Positions 27,684-37,073 of a stretch of 64,000 nucleotides of DNA are shown here, piece by piece. The stretch is from Nocardia africana NBRC 100379 (lineage in GTDB: Bacteria > Actinomycetota > Actinomycetes > Mycobacteriales > Mycobacteriaceae). A program made the translations under genes and the position numbers. The notes under the pieces are model-generated. The model had not been told where the DNA came from. It ran no database searches and saw only the letters and a list, made by a program, of their open reading frames with translations. The stretch spans positions 1-64,000 of the forward strand of contig NZ_BDAV01000005.1 in assembly GCF_001612635.1 (NCBI RefSeq), written 5' to 3'. Within the stretch, counting starts at the first letter, position 1. The number at the start of each line of letters is the position of its first letter.

Positions 27684-29690
27684 GTGGGTGACGCCACCGA
27701 CCGTGAAGAAAAGGCACTGCGTCAGTTGACCGATCGGCTGGTCGACCATTACGGCAGCAGCCATTCCCCGGAATTGGTAGAGGAAATGGTCGGCCAGGTG
27801 CGCCGGCGCTTCGACGGCCATGCCGTGCGCGATTTCGTGCCGATTCTGGTGGAACGCATCGTGCGCCGCGAATTGCAGCACACTCCACCGCAACGTAAGG
27901 CAGACGACCGGTCGCACGAGTTCGAATACGCTGCCGCGCCGGTTGTTCCGGAACGGGTCTCGGCGCCGTCGCTCGAGGCCACCGCCGACGCCGCGTCTGC
28001 CGACGACATGCCCGCGCCTGCCGATCATGTCCCGAGCGTCATCGCGGAATCTGCGACCGAAACCGTCGCGGACGACGCCGACGCCTCGGAATCCGCATCC
28101 GGCGAGGCTGATTCGCCGCGCACCGGCGACACCGCACACATCGGCGATATCGCGCACACCGGCGACACACCGCACGCCGGCGGCACAGCGGCCGAATTCC
28201 GCGACGAGTCCTCGCCCGCCGACGCGACCGACTCGCAGCAGCCCGCGCCTGGGACCGACCACCCGGCGTCCGTCGACAGCGGAAACGCGAACACCGACCG
28301 GCCCGATACCGATGTCATCGAAAGCAGTACGGATCACCGCGATTCGCTTCCCGCTGCAGCCGCTGAGGCTCCGACCGAGTCCGCGGCGGACGAGCGGAAA
28401 GACCTCACCGCGCCGGCGGATTCCGCGACATCCGAAGTCGCGGTCGCACCCGGCCACTCCCCCGTCGAACCGACCGCACCGGAGACCGTGGCCGCCACAC
28501 CGTACGCGAGTGACGTTGCGACGGAGCCGGAATCGAGTTCCCAGGCGGCGACGAGCCCGGCCTCCACGGGAGCGGGCACACCGGGCCTGGTGACCGCGCT
28601 GCGGCAACCACGGGTCCTGGCCGTCGCGGCAGCGGTGATCGTCGTGGTCGTCGCGCTGGTGGTGGCCTTCGGCTTTCGCAGCGGCGACAGCGGCTCCCCC
28701 GCCACCGCTCCCGCGCTGATCACCGCGCACGGCGTGGTCGGCTCCGAGAAGATGGGCTTCTTCACCGATCCGCGCGTGGTGGACGCACTGGCGCGCAAGG
28801 GAATCCGGCTGGAGGTCGACCCGGCCGGGTCGCGGCAGATCGCGACGTCGGTGAAGCTGGACGGTGACGACTTCGCCTTTCCGTCGAGCAGCCTTGCCGC
28901 CGAACGAATTCAACGCGAACGCGGGATCACCGCGAAGTACACGCCGTTCTCCTCGCCGATGGTGGTCGCCAGTTTCCGGCCGATCGTGGACCTGCTCGCC
29001 CGCGCGGGAATCGCCCGCCCGGGGACCGTGCCCGCCTTCGATATGCGGCGGTACCTCGATCTCACTCAGCAAGGCGCCCAGTGGGATCAACTGGAAGGCA
29101 ACACCGCCTATCCGGTGCGCAAGAACGTGTTGATCTCCACCACCGATCCGCGGACCTCCAATTCGGCGGCGATGTATCTGGCGGTGGCCGCCTACGTCGC
29201 CAACGACGATGCGATCGTGCAGGGTCCGGCCGCCGAGAATTTCGTGCTCTCGAAGGTGTCGCGGCTGTTCACCAAACAGGGGTACACCGAGAATTCCAGC
29301 GCGGGTCCGTTCGGCGAATACCTCACCGCCGGAATGGGTCCCACGCCCATGGTGTGGGGCTACGAATCGCAGTTCGTGGAGGCCGCCGTCGCCGGCAAGC
29401 TGCCCGCCGACGCGGTGATGCTGTACCCGTCTCCGACGGTCCTTTCCCGGCACACCCTGGTCCCGCTGACCGCGACCGGCGACCGGGTCGGACAGCTGCT
29501 GAGCACCGATCCGGAACTGCAGCGCCTGGCCGCCGAGCACGGCTTCCGCACCGCCGATCCGTCCCAGTTCAGCGCCGTGACCGCCGAACACCACATCCCG
29601 GTCGCCCCGGATGTGGTCGATGTCGTCGACACTCCGACCTACGACACCCTCGAACACCTTCTCGACGGGGTCGCGCGCTCCTACAACTGA
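27684..29690 (+). CDS. Membrane-anchored protein: N-terminal three-helix domain, acidic linker, TM helix and solute-binding-like extracellular domain
   Basis: 668-aa protein; the GTG is chosen because GAGGAG lies 7 nt upstream. Residues 8-62 (LRQLTDRLVDHYG and FVPILVERIVRREL) resemble the three-helix dimerisation domain found at one end of mycobacterial arsenate reductase-like proteins. A long Asp/Glu/Ala/Thr-rich linker follows, with three degenerate TGDxAH-type repeats near 28126-28185. One TM helix (near 28618-28675, VLAVAAAVIVVVVALVV) leads to a 330-residue C-terminal domain resembling an extracellular substrate-binding protein. The domain combination suggests an outside ligand signal passed to a cytoplasmic helical module. 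No ABC transporter is adjacent. Confidence 0.6.
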   Translation: MGDATDREEKALRQLTDRLVDHYGSSHSPELVEEMVGQVRRRFDGHAVRDFVPILVERIVRRELQHTPPQRKADDRSHEFEYAAAPVVPERVSAPSLEATADAASADDMPAPADHVPSVIAESATETVADDADASESASGEADSPRTGDTAHIGDIAHTGDTPHAGGTAAEFRDESSPADATDSQQPAPGTDHPASVDSGNANTDRPDTDVIESSTDHRDSLPAAAAEAPTESAADERKDLTAPADSATSEVAVAPGHSPVEPTAPETVAATPYASDVATEPESSSQAATSPASTGAGTPGLVTALRQPRVLAVAAAVIVVVVALVVAFGFRSGDSGSPATAPALITAHGVVGSEKMGFFTDPRVVDALARKGIRLEVDPAGSRQIATSVKLDGDDFAFPSSSLAAERIQRERGITAKYTPFSSPMVVASFRPIVDLLARAGIARPGTVPAFDMRRYLDLTQQGAQWDQLEGNTAYPVRKNVLISTTDPRTSNSAAMYLAVAAYVANDDAIVQGPAAENFVLSKVSRLFTKQGYTENSSAGPFGEYLTAGMGPTPMVWGYESQFVEAAVAGKLPADAVMLYPSPTVLSRHTLVPLTATGDRVGQLLSTDPELQRLAAEHGFRTADPSQFSAVTAEHHIPVAPDVVDVVDTPTYDTLEHLLDGVARSYN

Positions 29691-29776
29691 TCGGGCTCGG
29701 GCACCGCTCGCCCGGTCTCTCGAACGACAGGTCGCCGGTTCGCCGGATCGTCGCACGGCCGTGGTAGTAATGGCCC

Positions 29777-30172
29777 GTGGCTACCGACGGCGTGGATCCG
29801 GACCTGGTCGAACTGGCGACCAAGCTCTTCGAGCTGGCCCGCACCGGCGAGGCAGCGACGCTCGCGGCGTATATCGACGCGGGTGTCCCGGTGAATCTGA
29901 GCAACGACAACGGCGACACCCTGCTGATGCTGGCCGCCTACCACGGGCAGCAGGCGGCCGTCACCGCCCTGCTCGAGCGCGGCGCGGATCCCGATCGCGC
30001 CAACGACCGCGGCCAGACCCCGGCCGCGGGAGCGGTGTTCAAGGGTGAGGACGAGATTCTGAAGGCCCTGCTGGCGGCCGGGGCCGATCCGAACGCGGGC
30101 ACACCGTCGGCTCGGGAATCGGCGACCGTCTTCGGCAGAACCGAACTACTGGAACTGTTCGACCGCCGTTGA
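29777..30172 (+). CDS. Ankyrin repeat protein
   Basis: 131-aa cytoplasmic protein with about three ankyrin repeats: DNGDTLLMLAAYHGQ, then ALLERGADPDRANDRGQTP and ALLAAGADPNAG. Ankyrin repeats bind partner proteins; no catalytic motif is present. The GTG lies 7 nt after TAGTAA (29764-29769), so the mRNA may be leaderless. It converges with the efpA-like gene with a 25-bp gap. Confidence 0.85.
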   Translation: MATDGVDPDLVELATKLFELARTGEAATLAAYIDAGVPVNLSNDNGDTLLMLAAYHGQQAAVTALLERGADPDRANDRGQTPAAGAVFKGEDEILKALLAAGADPNAGTPSARESATVFGRTELLELFDRR

Positions 30173-30197
30173 GACGCTCGATCGCGGGCCGCGACGC

Positions 30198-31682
30198 CTA
30201 CACCTGCTGCGCTTCCTCCTGCGCGTGCTGGGCTTGGGCGAGTTGCTGCGGGGTGTAGCGCAGCGTGAGCACCAGCAGCCCGATGATCACGGCGCCGATC
30301 GCGCAGATGAGCAACACGAACGTATAACCGCTGGACAGCGCCGCGACCTCGGTGGGCGTCAGATTCGAGGTCCGATCCGTCCGGCCGCCGAGCGACAGTG
30401 TGCGCGAGGCCGCCAGCGGCGTCAGCAGCCCGACCGCGAACGGGGTGCCGAGGGTGAGAATCATCTGGCCGATCGCCGACAGCGGGCCGACCTCGTTCAC
30501 CGGTACGCCCACCAGCAGGCACAGCGGCCCGACCACGATCACGAAGCCGATCGCCATACCGACCACCGCCAGCAACACCAGCAGCGTCGGCAGGTAGTCG
30601 ACCGAGCGATCCAGGGTGGAGCCGAAGAACAGAGCCCCGGCCAGCACGGCCGCCGCACCCGCCAGCAGCCAGCGCGGCCGGATCATCAGCGCGGCCTTGG
30701 ACGCCACGCCGGTGCCGATGCCGGCGCCGATGGTGAACGGGATCGAGGCCAGACCGGCGACCAGCGGGCTGTAGCCGACGACGTTCTGCAGGAACTGCGC
30801 GACGAAATAGGTCATCGCACCGAGGACACCGGAGCCCAGCAGCAGCGCGATGAACGTGATCGAGCGGTCCCGATCACGGAAGAGGGTGAGCGGCAGCAGC
30901 GGATTGACGGCGGACCGTTCGGCCAGCACGAACGCCACCAGCAGCAGCAATCCGGCGATCAGCGCGCCGATGACATACGGGCTGGTCCACCCGAGATCGG
31001 GTCCCTCGGTCGCACCGAATACCACGCCGACGCAGCCCAGGGTGCCGAGGAAGGCGCCGCGCACGTCGAGCGGCAGCCGGTGGTGGGCCGAATCGTGCAG
31101 CTGGAAGGCCGCGCCCAGGATGATCAACAGCCCGATCGGGACGTTGATGAGGAAGATCAGCCGCCAATTCCATTCGGCGAGAGCGCCGCCGACGACGAGA
31201 CCACCGACCGACCCCACCCCCATCATCGAACCGAAGATGGCGATCGCCTGATTGCGCGGCGGTCCGGGTGCGAAGGTACTGACCACCAGCGCCATCGCCA
31301 CGGGTGCGGCGATCGCGGCGCCGGTGCCCTGCAACGCTCGCGCGAAGATCAACATGGCCTCGTTCTGCGCCAGACCACACAGCAGTGAGGCGAGGGTGAA
31401 GAACGAAACCCCCAGCAGCAGCATCTTTTTGCGACCGAACGAGTCGCCGAGGCGTCCACCCAGCAGCATCAGCCCGCCGTAGGTGAGACCGTATGCGGTC
31501 ACCGTCCAGGCGCTGCCCGAACTGGTCAGGCCCAGATGACGTTGGAGGGCCGGCAGCGCCAGGATCACGACGGTGCCGTCCAGCACGACCATCAACTGCA
31601 GGCCGGACAGGACCAGGATCGGCAGCCCGAAGGCCCGCTTCGTCACCGGATATTGCATCGTCGCAGCGGGGTTCTCGAGCAC
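30198..31682 (-). CDS. efpA: MFS drug-efflux transporter of the DHA2 family (EfpA-like)
   Basis: 494-aa transporter with about 14 TM segments, the DHA2 layout. Motif A is GGRLGDSFGRKKML, motif D1 LDGTVVILALPALQRHL, and motif C lies in VGSVGGLVVGG. It is the positional and family counterpart of M. tuberculosis EfpA (Rv2846c), a proton-driven exporter linked to drug tolerance and lipid transport. The start GTG 31682 has no ribosome site; ATG 31658 is an alternative. cysG lies 108 bp upstream on the same strand. Confidence 0.87.
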   Translation of the reverse strand: MLENPAATMQYPVTKRAFGLPILVLSGLQLMVVLDGTVVILALPALQRHLGLTSSGSAWTVTAYGLTYGGLMLLGGRLGDSFGRKKMLLLGVSFFTLASLLCGLAQNEAMLIFARALQGTGAAIAAPVAMALVVSTFAPGPPRNQAIAIFGSMMGVGSVGGLVVGGALAEWNWRLIFLINVPIGLLIILGAAFQLHDSAHHRLPLDVRGAFLGTLGCVGVVFGATEGPDLGWTSPYVIGALIAGLLLLVAFVLAERSAVNPLLPLTLFRDRDRSITFIALLLGSGVLGAMTYFVAQFLQNVVGYSPLVAGLASIPFTIGAGIGTGVASKAALMIRPRWLLAGAAAVLAGALFFGSTLDRSVDYLPTLLVLLAVVGMAIGFVIVVGPLCLLVGVPVNEVGPLSAIGQMILTLGTPFAVGLLTPLAASRTLSLGGRTDRTSNLTPTEVAALSSGYTFVLLICAIGAVIIGLLVLTLRYTPQQLAQAQHAQEEAQQV

Positions 31683-31790
31683 AGTGACTCACTGTAACGG
31701 ATATCGGCACCGGCCAGCCGCGTGCGTACTCGCGCTGTCCGCGGGCCGCTCGACCGGGCCGTGCCCGTGTGCCGGGCACACACCGCGGGC

Positions 31791-33050
31791 CTAACCGGCC
31801 TGCTCGACGGCATCCGGCGCGCCCGCGGTGAAGCCCGCGGTCGGGCCGACGACGATGATCGCCGGCGGCCGGATGCCCTCGGCGCGGACGCGGTCGGCGA
31901 CCGTGGACAGATCCGCGCGCACGATCCGCTGGGTGCGCAGGCTGCCCTCCTGGACGACGGTGACGGGCGTGTGGGCGGGGCGGCCGCCGTCGACGAGTGC
32001 GGTGGCGAACTTCTCGATGCGTTCCACGCCCATCAGCAGCACGAGGGTGCCGCGCAGGCGGGCCAGGGCCGGCCAGTCCACCAGCGAATCCGGGTGATCG
32101 GGCGGAATGTGCCCGCTCACCACCACGAATTCGTGGGTGACACCGCGGTGGGTCACCGGAATGCCGGCCAGGGCGGGTACCGAGATGGCGGAGGTGACGC
32201 CGGGAACCACGGTCACCGGCACCCCGGCGTCCACGCACGCCTCGAGTTCCTCGTAGCCGCGGCCGAAGACGTACGGATCGCCGCCCTTGAGCCGGACCAC
32301 GAATTTGCCTGCCTTGGCGCCCTCGACGAGCGCGGTGTTGATCGCCTCCTGCGCCATCGCCCGGCCGTACGGGATCTTCGCCGCGTCGACGACCTCCACA
32401 TGCGGTCCGAGTTCGGCGAGCAGTTCCGGCGGCGCCAGCCGGTCGGCGACGACAAGATCGGCACGGGCGAGCAGCCGGCGGCCGCGCACGGTGATCAGAT
32501 CGGGGTCGCCGGGCCCACCGCCGACCAGCGCGACACCGGGTGCCACGGGCTCGGAATCGTCGATGACCACGCCCGACTGCAGGGCTTCCAACAGCGCGGT
32601 CCGCACCGCGGCCGAACGACGGTGCCGTCCACCGGCCAGCACCGCGAGGGTCAGCCCGTCGTAGCGGGCGGTGGCCGGGGTCACGGCGGTGCCGAGCCGG
32701 GCGTTGTCGGCGCGCACGCAGAAGATGCGGCGGCGGGTGGCCTCCTCGACCACGGCGGCATTGGTCTCCGGCTCGTCGGTGCAGGCGATCGCGTACCAGG
32801 CGCCGTCGAGATCACCGTAGGCGTAGGCACGCTGGGAGATGCGCAATTGACCGGAGGTGGCCATCGCCTCCACCGCGGGGGTGACCGTCCGGCTGATCAC
32901 CTCGATATCTGCCCCGCTCGCGATGAGCAGTCCGAGCCGGCGCTGAGCTACCGAGCCGCCACCCACGACGACGACGCGGCGGCCGGCCAGATCGAGCCCG
33001 ACGACATAGTTCGGGTCACCGGATTGCTGGTCGTCTGTCGTATTCGGCAC
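31791..33050 (-). CDS. cysG: Siroheme synthase: fused precorrin-2 dehydrogenase/ferrochelatase and uroporphyrinogen-III C-methyltransferase
   Basis: 419-aa fusion. The N-terminal half (about 1-150) binds NAD through VVVVGGGSVAQRRLGLL and corresponds to the precorrin-2 dehydrogenase module. The C-terminal half is SUMT with LVGGGPGDPDLITVRG, YGRAMAQEAIN, VRLKGGDPYVFGRG, VPGVTSAISVPA and GIPVTHRG binding SAM and substrate. It makes precorrin-2 and siroheme, feeding both sulfite/nitrite reductases and the cobalamin genes farther on. Corresponds to Rv2847c. Confidence 0.93.
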   Translation of the reverse strand: MPNTTDDQQSGDPNYVVGLDLAGRRVVVVGGGSVAQRRLGLLIASGADIEVISRTVTPAVEAMATSGQLRISQRAYAYGDLDGAWYAIACTDEPETNAAVVEEATRRRIFCVRADNARLGTAVTPATARYDGLTLAVLAGGRHRRSAAVRTALLEALQSGVVIDDSEPVAPGVALVGGGPGDPDLITVRGRRLLARADLVVADRLAPPELLAELGPHVEVVDAAKIPYGRAMAQEAINTALVEGAKAGKFVVRLKGGDPYVFGRGYEELEACVDAGVPVTVVPGVTSAISVPALAGIPVTHRGVTHEFVVVSGHIPPDHPDSLVDWPALARLRGTLVLLMGVERIEKFATALVDGGRPAHTPVTVVQEGSLRTQRIVRADLSTVADRVRAEGIRPPAIIVVGPTAGFTAGAPDAVEQAG

Positions 33051-33120
33051 AAGGTTTCAGCCTACGGCGTGGCCGGATGAACTCCGCAATCACCCGTCGC
33101 GACGCCGGAGGCCCGGAAGA

Positions 33121-33726
33121 TCAGGGCTTCCAGGTGATCCGGCCGCCCTGGAAATCCTGGGCCTTGCCACCGTTGTAGTCGTATTCGTCGCTGGTGGGCA
33201 GGCCGTAGCGGCCGCGGTCGGCGTTGTTGCCGTTCCAGATGCCGAGGATCGAACCCCAGACCGGGTGCGCGCCGGTACTCGCCGACCAGAAGATAACGCC
33301 GCCGGGGAACTGGTTGAAGCGGGCCTTGCCGTCCTTGCCGGCCTGGGCCTCGTCGGTGAGCGGGAAGCCGAGCGCGCTGTTCTCCCAGCCCATCGAGCCC
33401 CACTTGTCGCGGATCAGGCCGCCGATCGCATGAGCGTCGGTGCCCACCGACCAGTAGATCGAGGAGCCGCGGTCGAAGACCTGGAATTTGCCGCCGTTCG
33501 CGTCGAATTCCGGTCCGGTCGGGTTGCCGAAGAAGGCGGCGCCGCCGGCACGGTCGTATTCCTTCTCGATCGCCCCGCCGACGTCGAACGCGCCGACCGG
33601 CCGGGCGGCGGCGACACCGGCGCCCGTGCCGGTGAGCACTGCCAGTGCGGCGGCACCCGCGGCTGCCGCGCGCATCGCGGCCCGGTGCGTCGTACCTCTA
33701 CTCTGTCTGCGACCTGACGAAGCCAC
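33121..33726 (-). CDS. Secreted LGFP-repeat protein
   Basis: 201-aa exported protein. The GTG has AGAGGGAG 7 nt upstream. Residues 1 to about 42 form a signal peptide ending near VAAARP. The mature protein has three LGFP-type repeats (IEKEYDRAGG with FFGNPTGPEF, WENSALGFPLTDE, and RGRYGLPTSDEYDY). LGFP repeats are found on corynebacterial and mycobacterial surface proteins and are thought to anchor them to the wall, but no catalytic domain accompanies them here. Confidence 0.85.
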   Translation of the reverse strand: MASSGRRQSRGTTHRAAMRAAAAGAAALAVLTGTGAGVAAARPVGAFDVGGAIEKEYDRAGGAAFFGNPTGPEFDANGGKFQVFDRGSSIYWSVGTDAHAIGGLIRDKWGSMGWENSALGFPLTDEAQAGKDGKARFNQFPGGVIFWSASTGAHPVWGSILGIWNGNNADRGRYGLPTSDEYDYNGGKAQDFQGGRITWKP

Positions 33727-33869
33727 GTGAAACTCCCTCTACCTGCGAAGTCGACGCGACGGAAGCTGTCGCTCCCGCCATCCTGCAGGGGTTACACCGG
33801 CTCTGCAACGCTCGCCGTATCACAGTCGAGACTCATCTCACAGAATTACACGAGGTGAATTCGGTCGCA

Positions 33870-34277
33870 TCAGAGGCGGCCGTTGATCCGCTCCGGGGTC
33901 ACCCGCACGATCACTCGCTCCGCGTCGTCGACGGAGGCGGGATTGAATTCGATGTAGGGCAGGCCGGTGTATTTCGCCGACAGCCGGTCGGGCAGCGTCT
34001 TGGCGGGATCGGGAGTGACGGTGGCGGTGCCGCGGATCTCGGCGTAGACGTACGGATTGTCCGGCGGGTTGATCATGATCGTCACCCGCGGGTCGCGCAC
34101 CACGTTCTTGTACTGCCGGCGCGAGACGGTGGTGGAGTACAGCAGGTCCTCCCCGTCACGCAGCAGCCAGGTGACGGTCAGATGCGGCTGCCCGTCGCGG
34201 CCGATCGTCGCGAGCGTGGCGAAAACCTTTGTGTCGTCGAGGATCTTCTTCAGGTCGTCGGAGAGTTCAACACTCAT
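33870..34277 (-). CDS. F420-dependent PPOX-class oxidoreductase
   Basis: 135-aa split-barrel flavin/deazaflavin protein. The start FATLATIGRDGQPHLTVTWLLRDG, the SRRQYKNVVRDPRVTIMI segment (basic cofactor-phosphate contacts) and YVYAEIRGTATV are typical of the short PPOX family that includes M. tuberculosis Rv2074-like enzymes. It probably uses F420H2; the substrate is unknown. ATG 34277 fits the family N-terminus. It diverges from the secreted hydrolase gene. Confidence 0.82.
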   Translation of the reverse strand: MSVELSDDLKKILDDTKVFATLATIGRDGQPHLTVTWLLRDGEDLLYSTTVSRRQYKNVVRDPRVTIMINPPDNPYVYAEIRGTATVTPDPAKTLPDRLSAKYTGLPYIEFNPASVDDAERVIVRVTPERINGRL

Positions 34278-34366
34278 GCCACGGCACAACCGGGTGCCGC
34301 ACACGGTCATTCCCGCCGGCCGTGTTTTTCGTCCCGGTACGTTCGGCGCGGATCTATGCTGCGACC

Positions 34367-35335
34367 ATGCGACGACCGGTGCTGCAGGTTCTGACCGTGC
34401 TGGTGACGGTCGCGGTCGCCGCCGCGGTGGCCGCCACCGCGTATGCGGCCGACCCCTATCGTGCGAGCGGCCCGACCGAGGCCCGCTACTCGGAGCCGGG
34501 GCCGTGGCAGGTCACCGAGCACTACGGATTCGGGTGCTGCGACAGCACCGGCGCCGCCTACGACATCTGGTATCCGGCCGATGTGGCCGCGCGCGGCCCG
34601 CGGCATCCGATCATCACCTGGGGTAACGGCACGGCCGCCCAGCCTCGCCAGTACGCCTATCTGTTGCGGCATCTGGCGTCGTGGGGTTTCGTCGTGATCG
34701 CGACCGAGAATCGCAGTACCGGCACGGGCGTGGATATCGCCGGGGCGGCACGGTATCTCATCGAGCGGGCCGCCGATCCGGCGAGCGTGTTCCACGATCG
34801 GCTCGACACCTCGGCGATCGGGGCGGTGGGTCATTCCCAAGGTGCCACCGGGGTGCTCAACGCGATGATCGATTCCGGCGGGCTGATCCGCACCGCCGTG
34901 CCGATCGAGTTGCCCGCCCAGTCGTTCTGCTCGAAGCGGTTGAGCTGCGCCGACACTCGCCGCCTCGGTGGTGGTTCGGTCTTCTTCGTCAACGGCTCCG
35001 ACGACGCGCTGATCTCCCCGTCGCAGACGCTGTGGGCACTTCCGGGCCTGCAGTCCAACCAGGATTACTACGAGGCCACGCCGGCGTCGGTGACGAAGGC
35101 GTGGGGCACCCTGGTCGGCCCCAACCACAACGACGTCCAAGGTCAACCCGACTGCGCCCGCGCCTCGTCGCCGTGCACCGACGGCGTGTACGGCTACCTC
35201 GGCTATCCGACCGCGTGGCTGGCGGCCCGGCTGTGGGGATGTGCCGGGGCGGCGGCCGCCTTCGCCCCCGGCACCGGGGAGTTCTATGCCCCGAACCCGC
35301 ACTGGGGCAACCAGATCGGCGCGACGGCCGGCTGA
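34367..35335 (+). CDS. Secreted alpha/beta hydrolase (chlorophyllase/cutinase-like family)
   Basis: 322-aa exported hydrolase. The signal peptide (about 1-27) has the core VLQVLTVLVTVAVAAAVAA and ends AYAA. The nucleophile elbow GHSQGATG carries the catalytic Ser, ITWGNGTAA supplies the oxyanion region, and an Asp (NGSDDALIS) and His (GPNHNDV) complete the triad. Several Cys pairs, for example CSKRLSC, indicate disulphides. It likely cleaves extracellular esters; polyester or lipid substrates are possible. It converges with the DoxX-like gene with a 2-bp gap. Confidence 0.78.
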   Translation: MRRPVLQVLTVLVTVAVAAAVAATAYAADPYRASGPTEARYSEPGPWQVTEHYGFGCCDSTGAAYDIWYPADVAARGPRHPIITWGNGTAAQPRQYAYLLRHLASWGFVVIATENRSTGTGVDIAGAARYLIERAADPASVFHDRLDTSAIGAVGHSQGATGVLNAMIDSGGLIRTAVPIELPAQSFCSKRLSCADTRRLGGGSVFFVNGSDDALISPSQTLWALPGLQSNQDYYEATPASVTKAWGTLVGPNHNDVQGQPDCARASSPCTDGVYGYLGYPTAWLAARLWGCAGAAAAFAPGTGEFYAPNPHWGNQIGATAG

Positions 35336-35337
35336 AC

Positions 35338-36687
35338 TCACCCCTCGGGTGCGTCCTGGATCCAATGGAATCCGCGGCTGCGTTGCGGGAAGGCATCCGG
35401 ATCCTGGCGCCGGAAGGTCACCGTCACCGGATGCCCGTCCAGATCTCCGGTGAACCGCAGCCGGTCCGATCCCTGCTGTTCGTAGGCGAAGCCGCCGGAG
35501 ATCACGGATGGCTGGTCGGCACCGGGCGCGGCGTGCAGGTCCAGTCGATGTGCTCCGGTATCGACCCGCACCTGTAACGGCACGAACGTCCCGTCCATCC
35601 GCTGATACTGCATGACCCCGTCGACGTCGAACACCGCGCGCTGCCACCGGTCCCGGTCGGTGAGCAGCGGCGCGATCGGCTGCCCGTCGCGGCTGAATTC
35701 GTCGACCTGCCAGATCCCGTACAGCGGCGGTTTCGTCCGGCCCGGGCCCTCGTCCCACAACTGCAGGCTCACATGGGCCAGGGCCACCGCAACCCAGACC
35801 CCGATGCCGGCCTGCACCAGCGCCGCGACCCCTCGTGCCCGGCGGGTGCGGAACGGGTACGGCGCCGTCGAGCGCGCGACCGGGCGATCGAGCACCAGTA
35901 CGTCCAGCAGCCGTCGCGCCTGCGGCGCGAGCAGCACCATCGACATCAGCATCAGATGCCCGGACAGGATCTTCACCGGCACGTCGAAGGTCATGTTCAG
36001 CACGGACACCTGCGCCATGCTCACCAGTGTCAGCATCGCGCCGACCGTCGCCGTGCGCGGAATGAAGAGCAGAACGCCGGCCAGCAATTCGGCGGCGCCG
36101 AGCAGAATCTCGTAGGCCGGGCTCATTCCGACCTGGTTCCACAGCACCCCCATCGGCGTCAGATTGCCGTAGGGCTCCAGCAGCGTCGACAGCATCGGTT
36201 CGGGCATCTGCGTGGGGATGACCTTGGCGAACCCGTAGTTGAGCATCTGACCGGCCACACACAACCGGAGGAACAGCAGGAACCAGCCGGCCAGCCGCCG
36301 GTAATCGGTGCGACGGCGGTCCAGCAGGGTCCAGATCAGCGTGCCCGCGACGGCGACGACCAGGATGCAGAACACCAGCACCCACAGGATCGTCTGATCA
36401 CCGCTGCCGTTGGGACTCAGCACCGGGTGCACCCCGAAGACCGTGCGGCCCACCCACTCCAGCACCGGGCGCAGCAGCCGCGGTTGCCACAGCACCGCGT
36501 CGGCGTCGAGCCAGCGGCCGAACCAGCCGCTGAAGGCGAAGACGATCTGCGGATAGATCAGGCAGAACAATCCGAAGTACAGGAAGGTGAACCGGAAGGC
36601 CACGCGGGTGAGCGGTTTCCAGCCCGACGCCGCCTCGGATTCGTATTCCAGCTGCGGTGGTTCGGCCTGCGCCACCATGACACTCAC
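35338..36687 (-). CDS. DoxX-like integral membrane protein with C-terminal soluble domain
   Basis: 449-aa membrane protein. GTG 36687 is set by GGGGAGAGGAG 6 nt upstream. Seven or so hydrophobic segments include FTFLYFGLFCLIYPQIVFAF, VLVFCILVVAVAGTLIW, and a DoxX-type stretch with GQMLNYGFAKVIPTQMP and LLGAAELLAGVLLFIPRTA. A last TM helix near residue 290 precedes a beta-rich soluble domain of about 130 residues that probably faces outward. Function is unknown; DoxX proteins are linked to redox and oxidant tolerance. Confidence 0.65.
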   Translation of the reverse strand: MSVMVAQAEPPQLEYESEAASGWKPLTRVAFRFTFLYFGLFCLIYPQIVFAFSGWFGRWLDADAVLWQPRLLRPVLEWVGRTVFGVHPVLSPNGSGDQTILWVLVFCILVVAVAGTLIWTLLDRRRTDYRRLAGWFLLFLRLCVAGQMLNYGFAKVIPTQMPEPMLSTLLEPYGNLTPMGVLWNQVGMSPAYEILLGAAELLAGVLLFIPRTATVGAMLTLVSMAQVSVLNMTFDVPVKILSGHLMLMSMVLLAPQARRLLDVLVLDRPVARSTAPYPFRTRRARGVAALVQAGIGVWVAVALAHVSLQLWDEGPGRTKPPLYGIWQVDEFSRDGQPIAPLLTDRDRWQRAVFDVDGVMQYQRMDGTFVPLQVRVDTGAHRLDLHAAPGADQPSVISGGFAYEQQGSDRLRFTGDLDGHPVTVTFRRQDPDAFPQRSRGFHWIQDAPEG

Positions 36688-37073
36688 TACCCACTCCTCT
36701 CCCCGAACGGTCCTACGCACAGACAGTGCCGCCGAAGCGGCCGGGTGCGCGGATCGGTCCCCGACGTTACGAGGACCTGCGGCCGAAGTCCTCAGGGCCG
36801 GACCCCGATTCCCCGGTACTCCGCGCGGCGTACGTGGCAGCACGAGTACCGGGGGTGGTCCCCGAATCACCACCGTCGCCTCGATCGCGCGCGGCGCGGG
36901 CAAACCGGATCCCGGTCAGCGGAACGGCGGAAAATTCGCCACCGATTTCGCGCCACCGCGCACTAGAACGCGTTACATTTCATCCACACGCCGCCCGCGC
37001 CGGGCCGGACACCGCCGTGCCTGAGCGTAAAGAGTTGGCGCACAGACCTTTTCATCCCGTCAGGAGGTCCGAT
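36688..37073. other. 386-bp divergent intergenic region with a KstR-like site
   Basis: No gene is supported. The region must hold promoters for the DoxX-like gene (minus) and the phosphotransferase gene (plus). The most notable element is the AACnnGTT palindrome at 36964-36977. A strong AGGAGGT ribosome site ends it at 37062-37068. Confidence 0.45.
36964..36977. promoter_or_regulatory. Candidate KstR-like TetR operator
   Basis: TAGAACGCGTTACA fits the published KstR consensus TnnAACnnGTTnnA at every fixed position. It lies about 97 bp before the phosphotransferase ATG. Other TetR-family lipid regulators use similar sites. Confidence 0.45.

Noticed and set aside
27537..29756. A 739-aa minus-strand frame opposite the 668-aa membrane protein
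   Set aside because: Its Gly/Arg-rich composition is typical of a shadow frame; the plus strand has a ribosome site, TM helix and recognisable domains.
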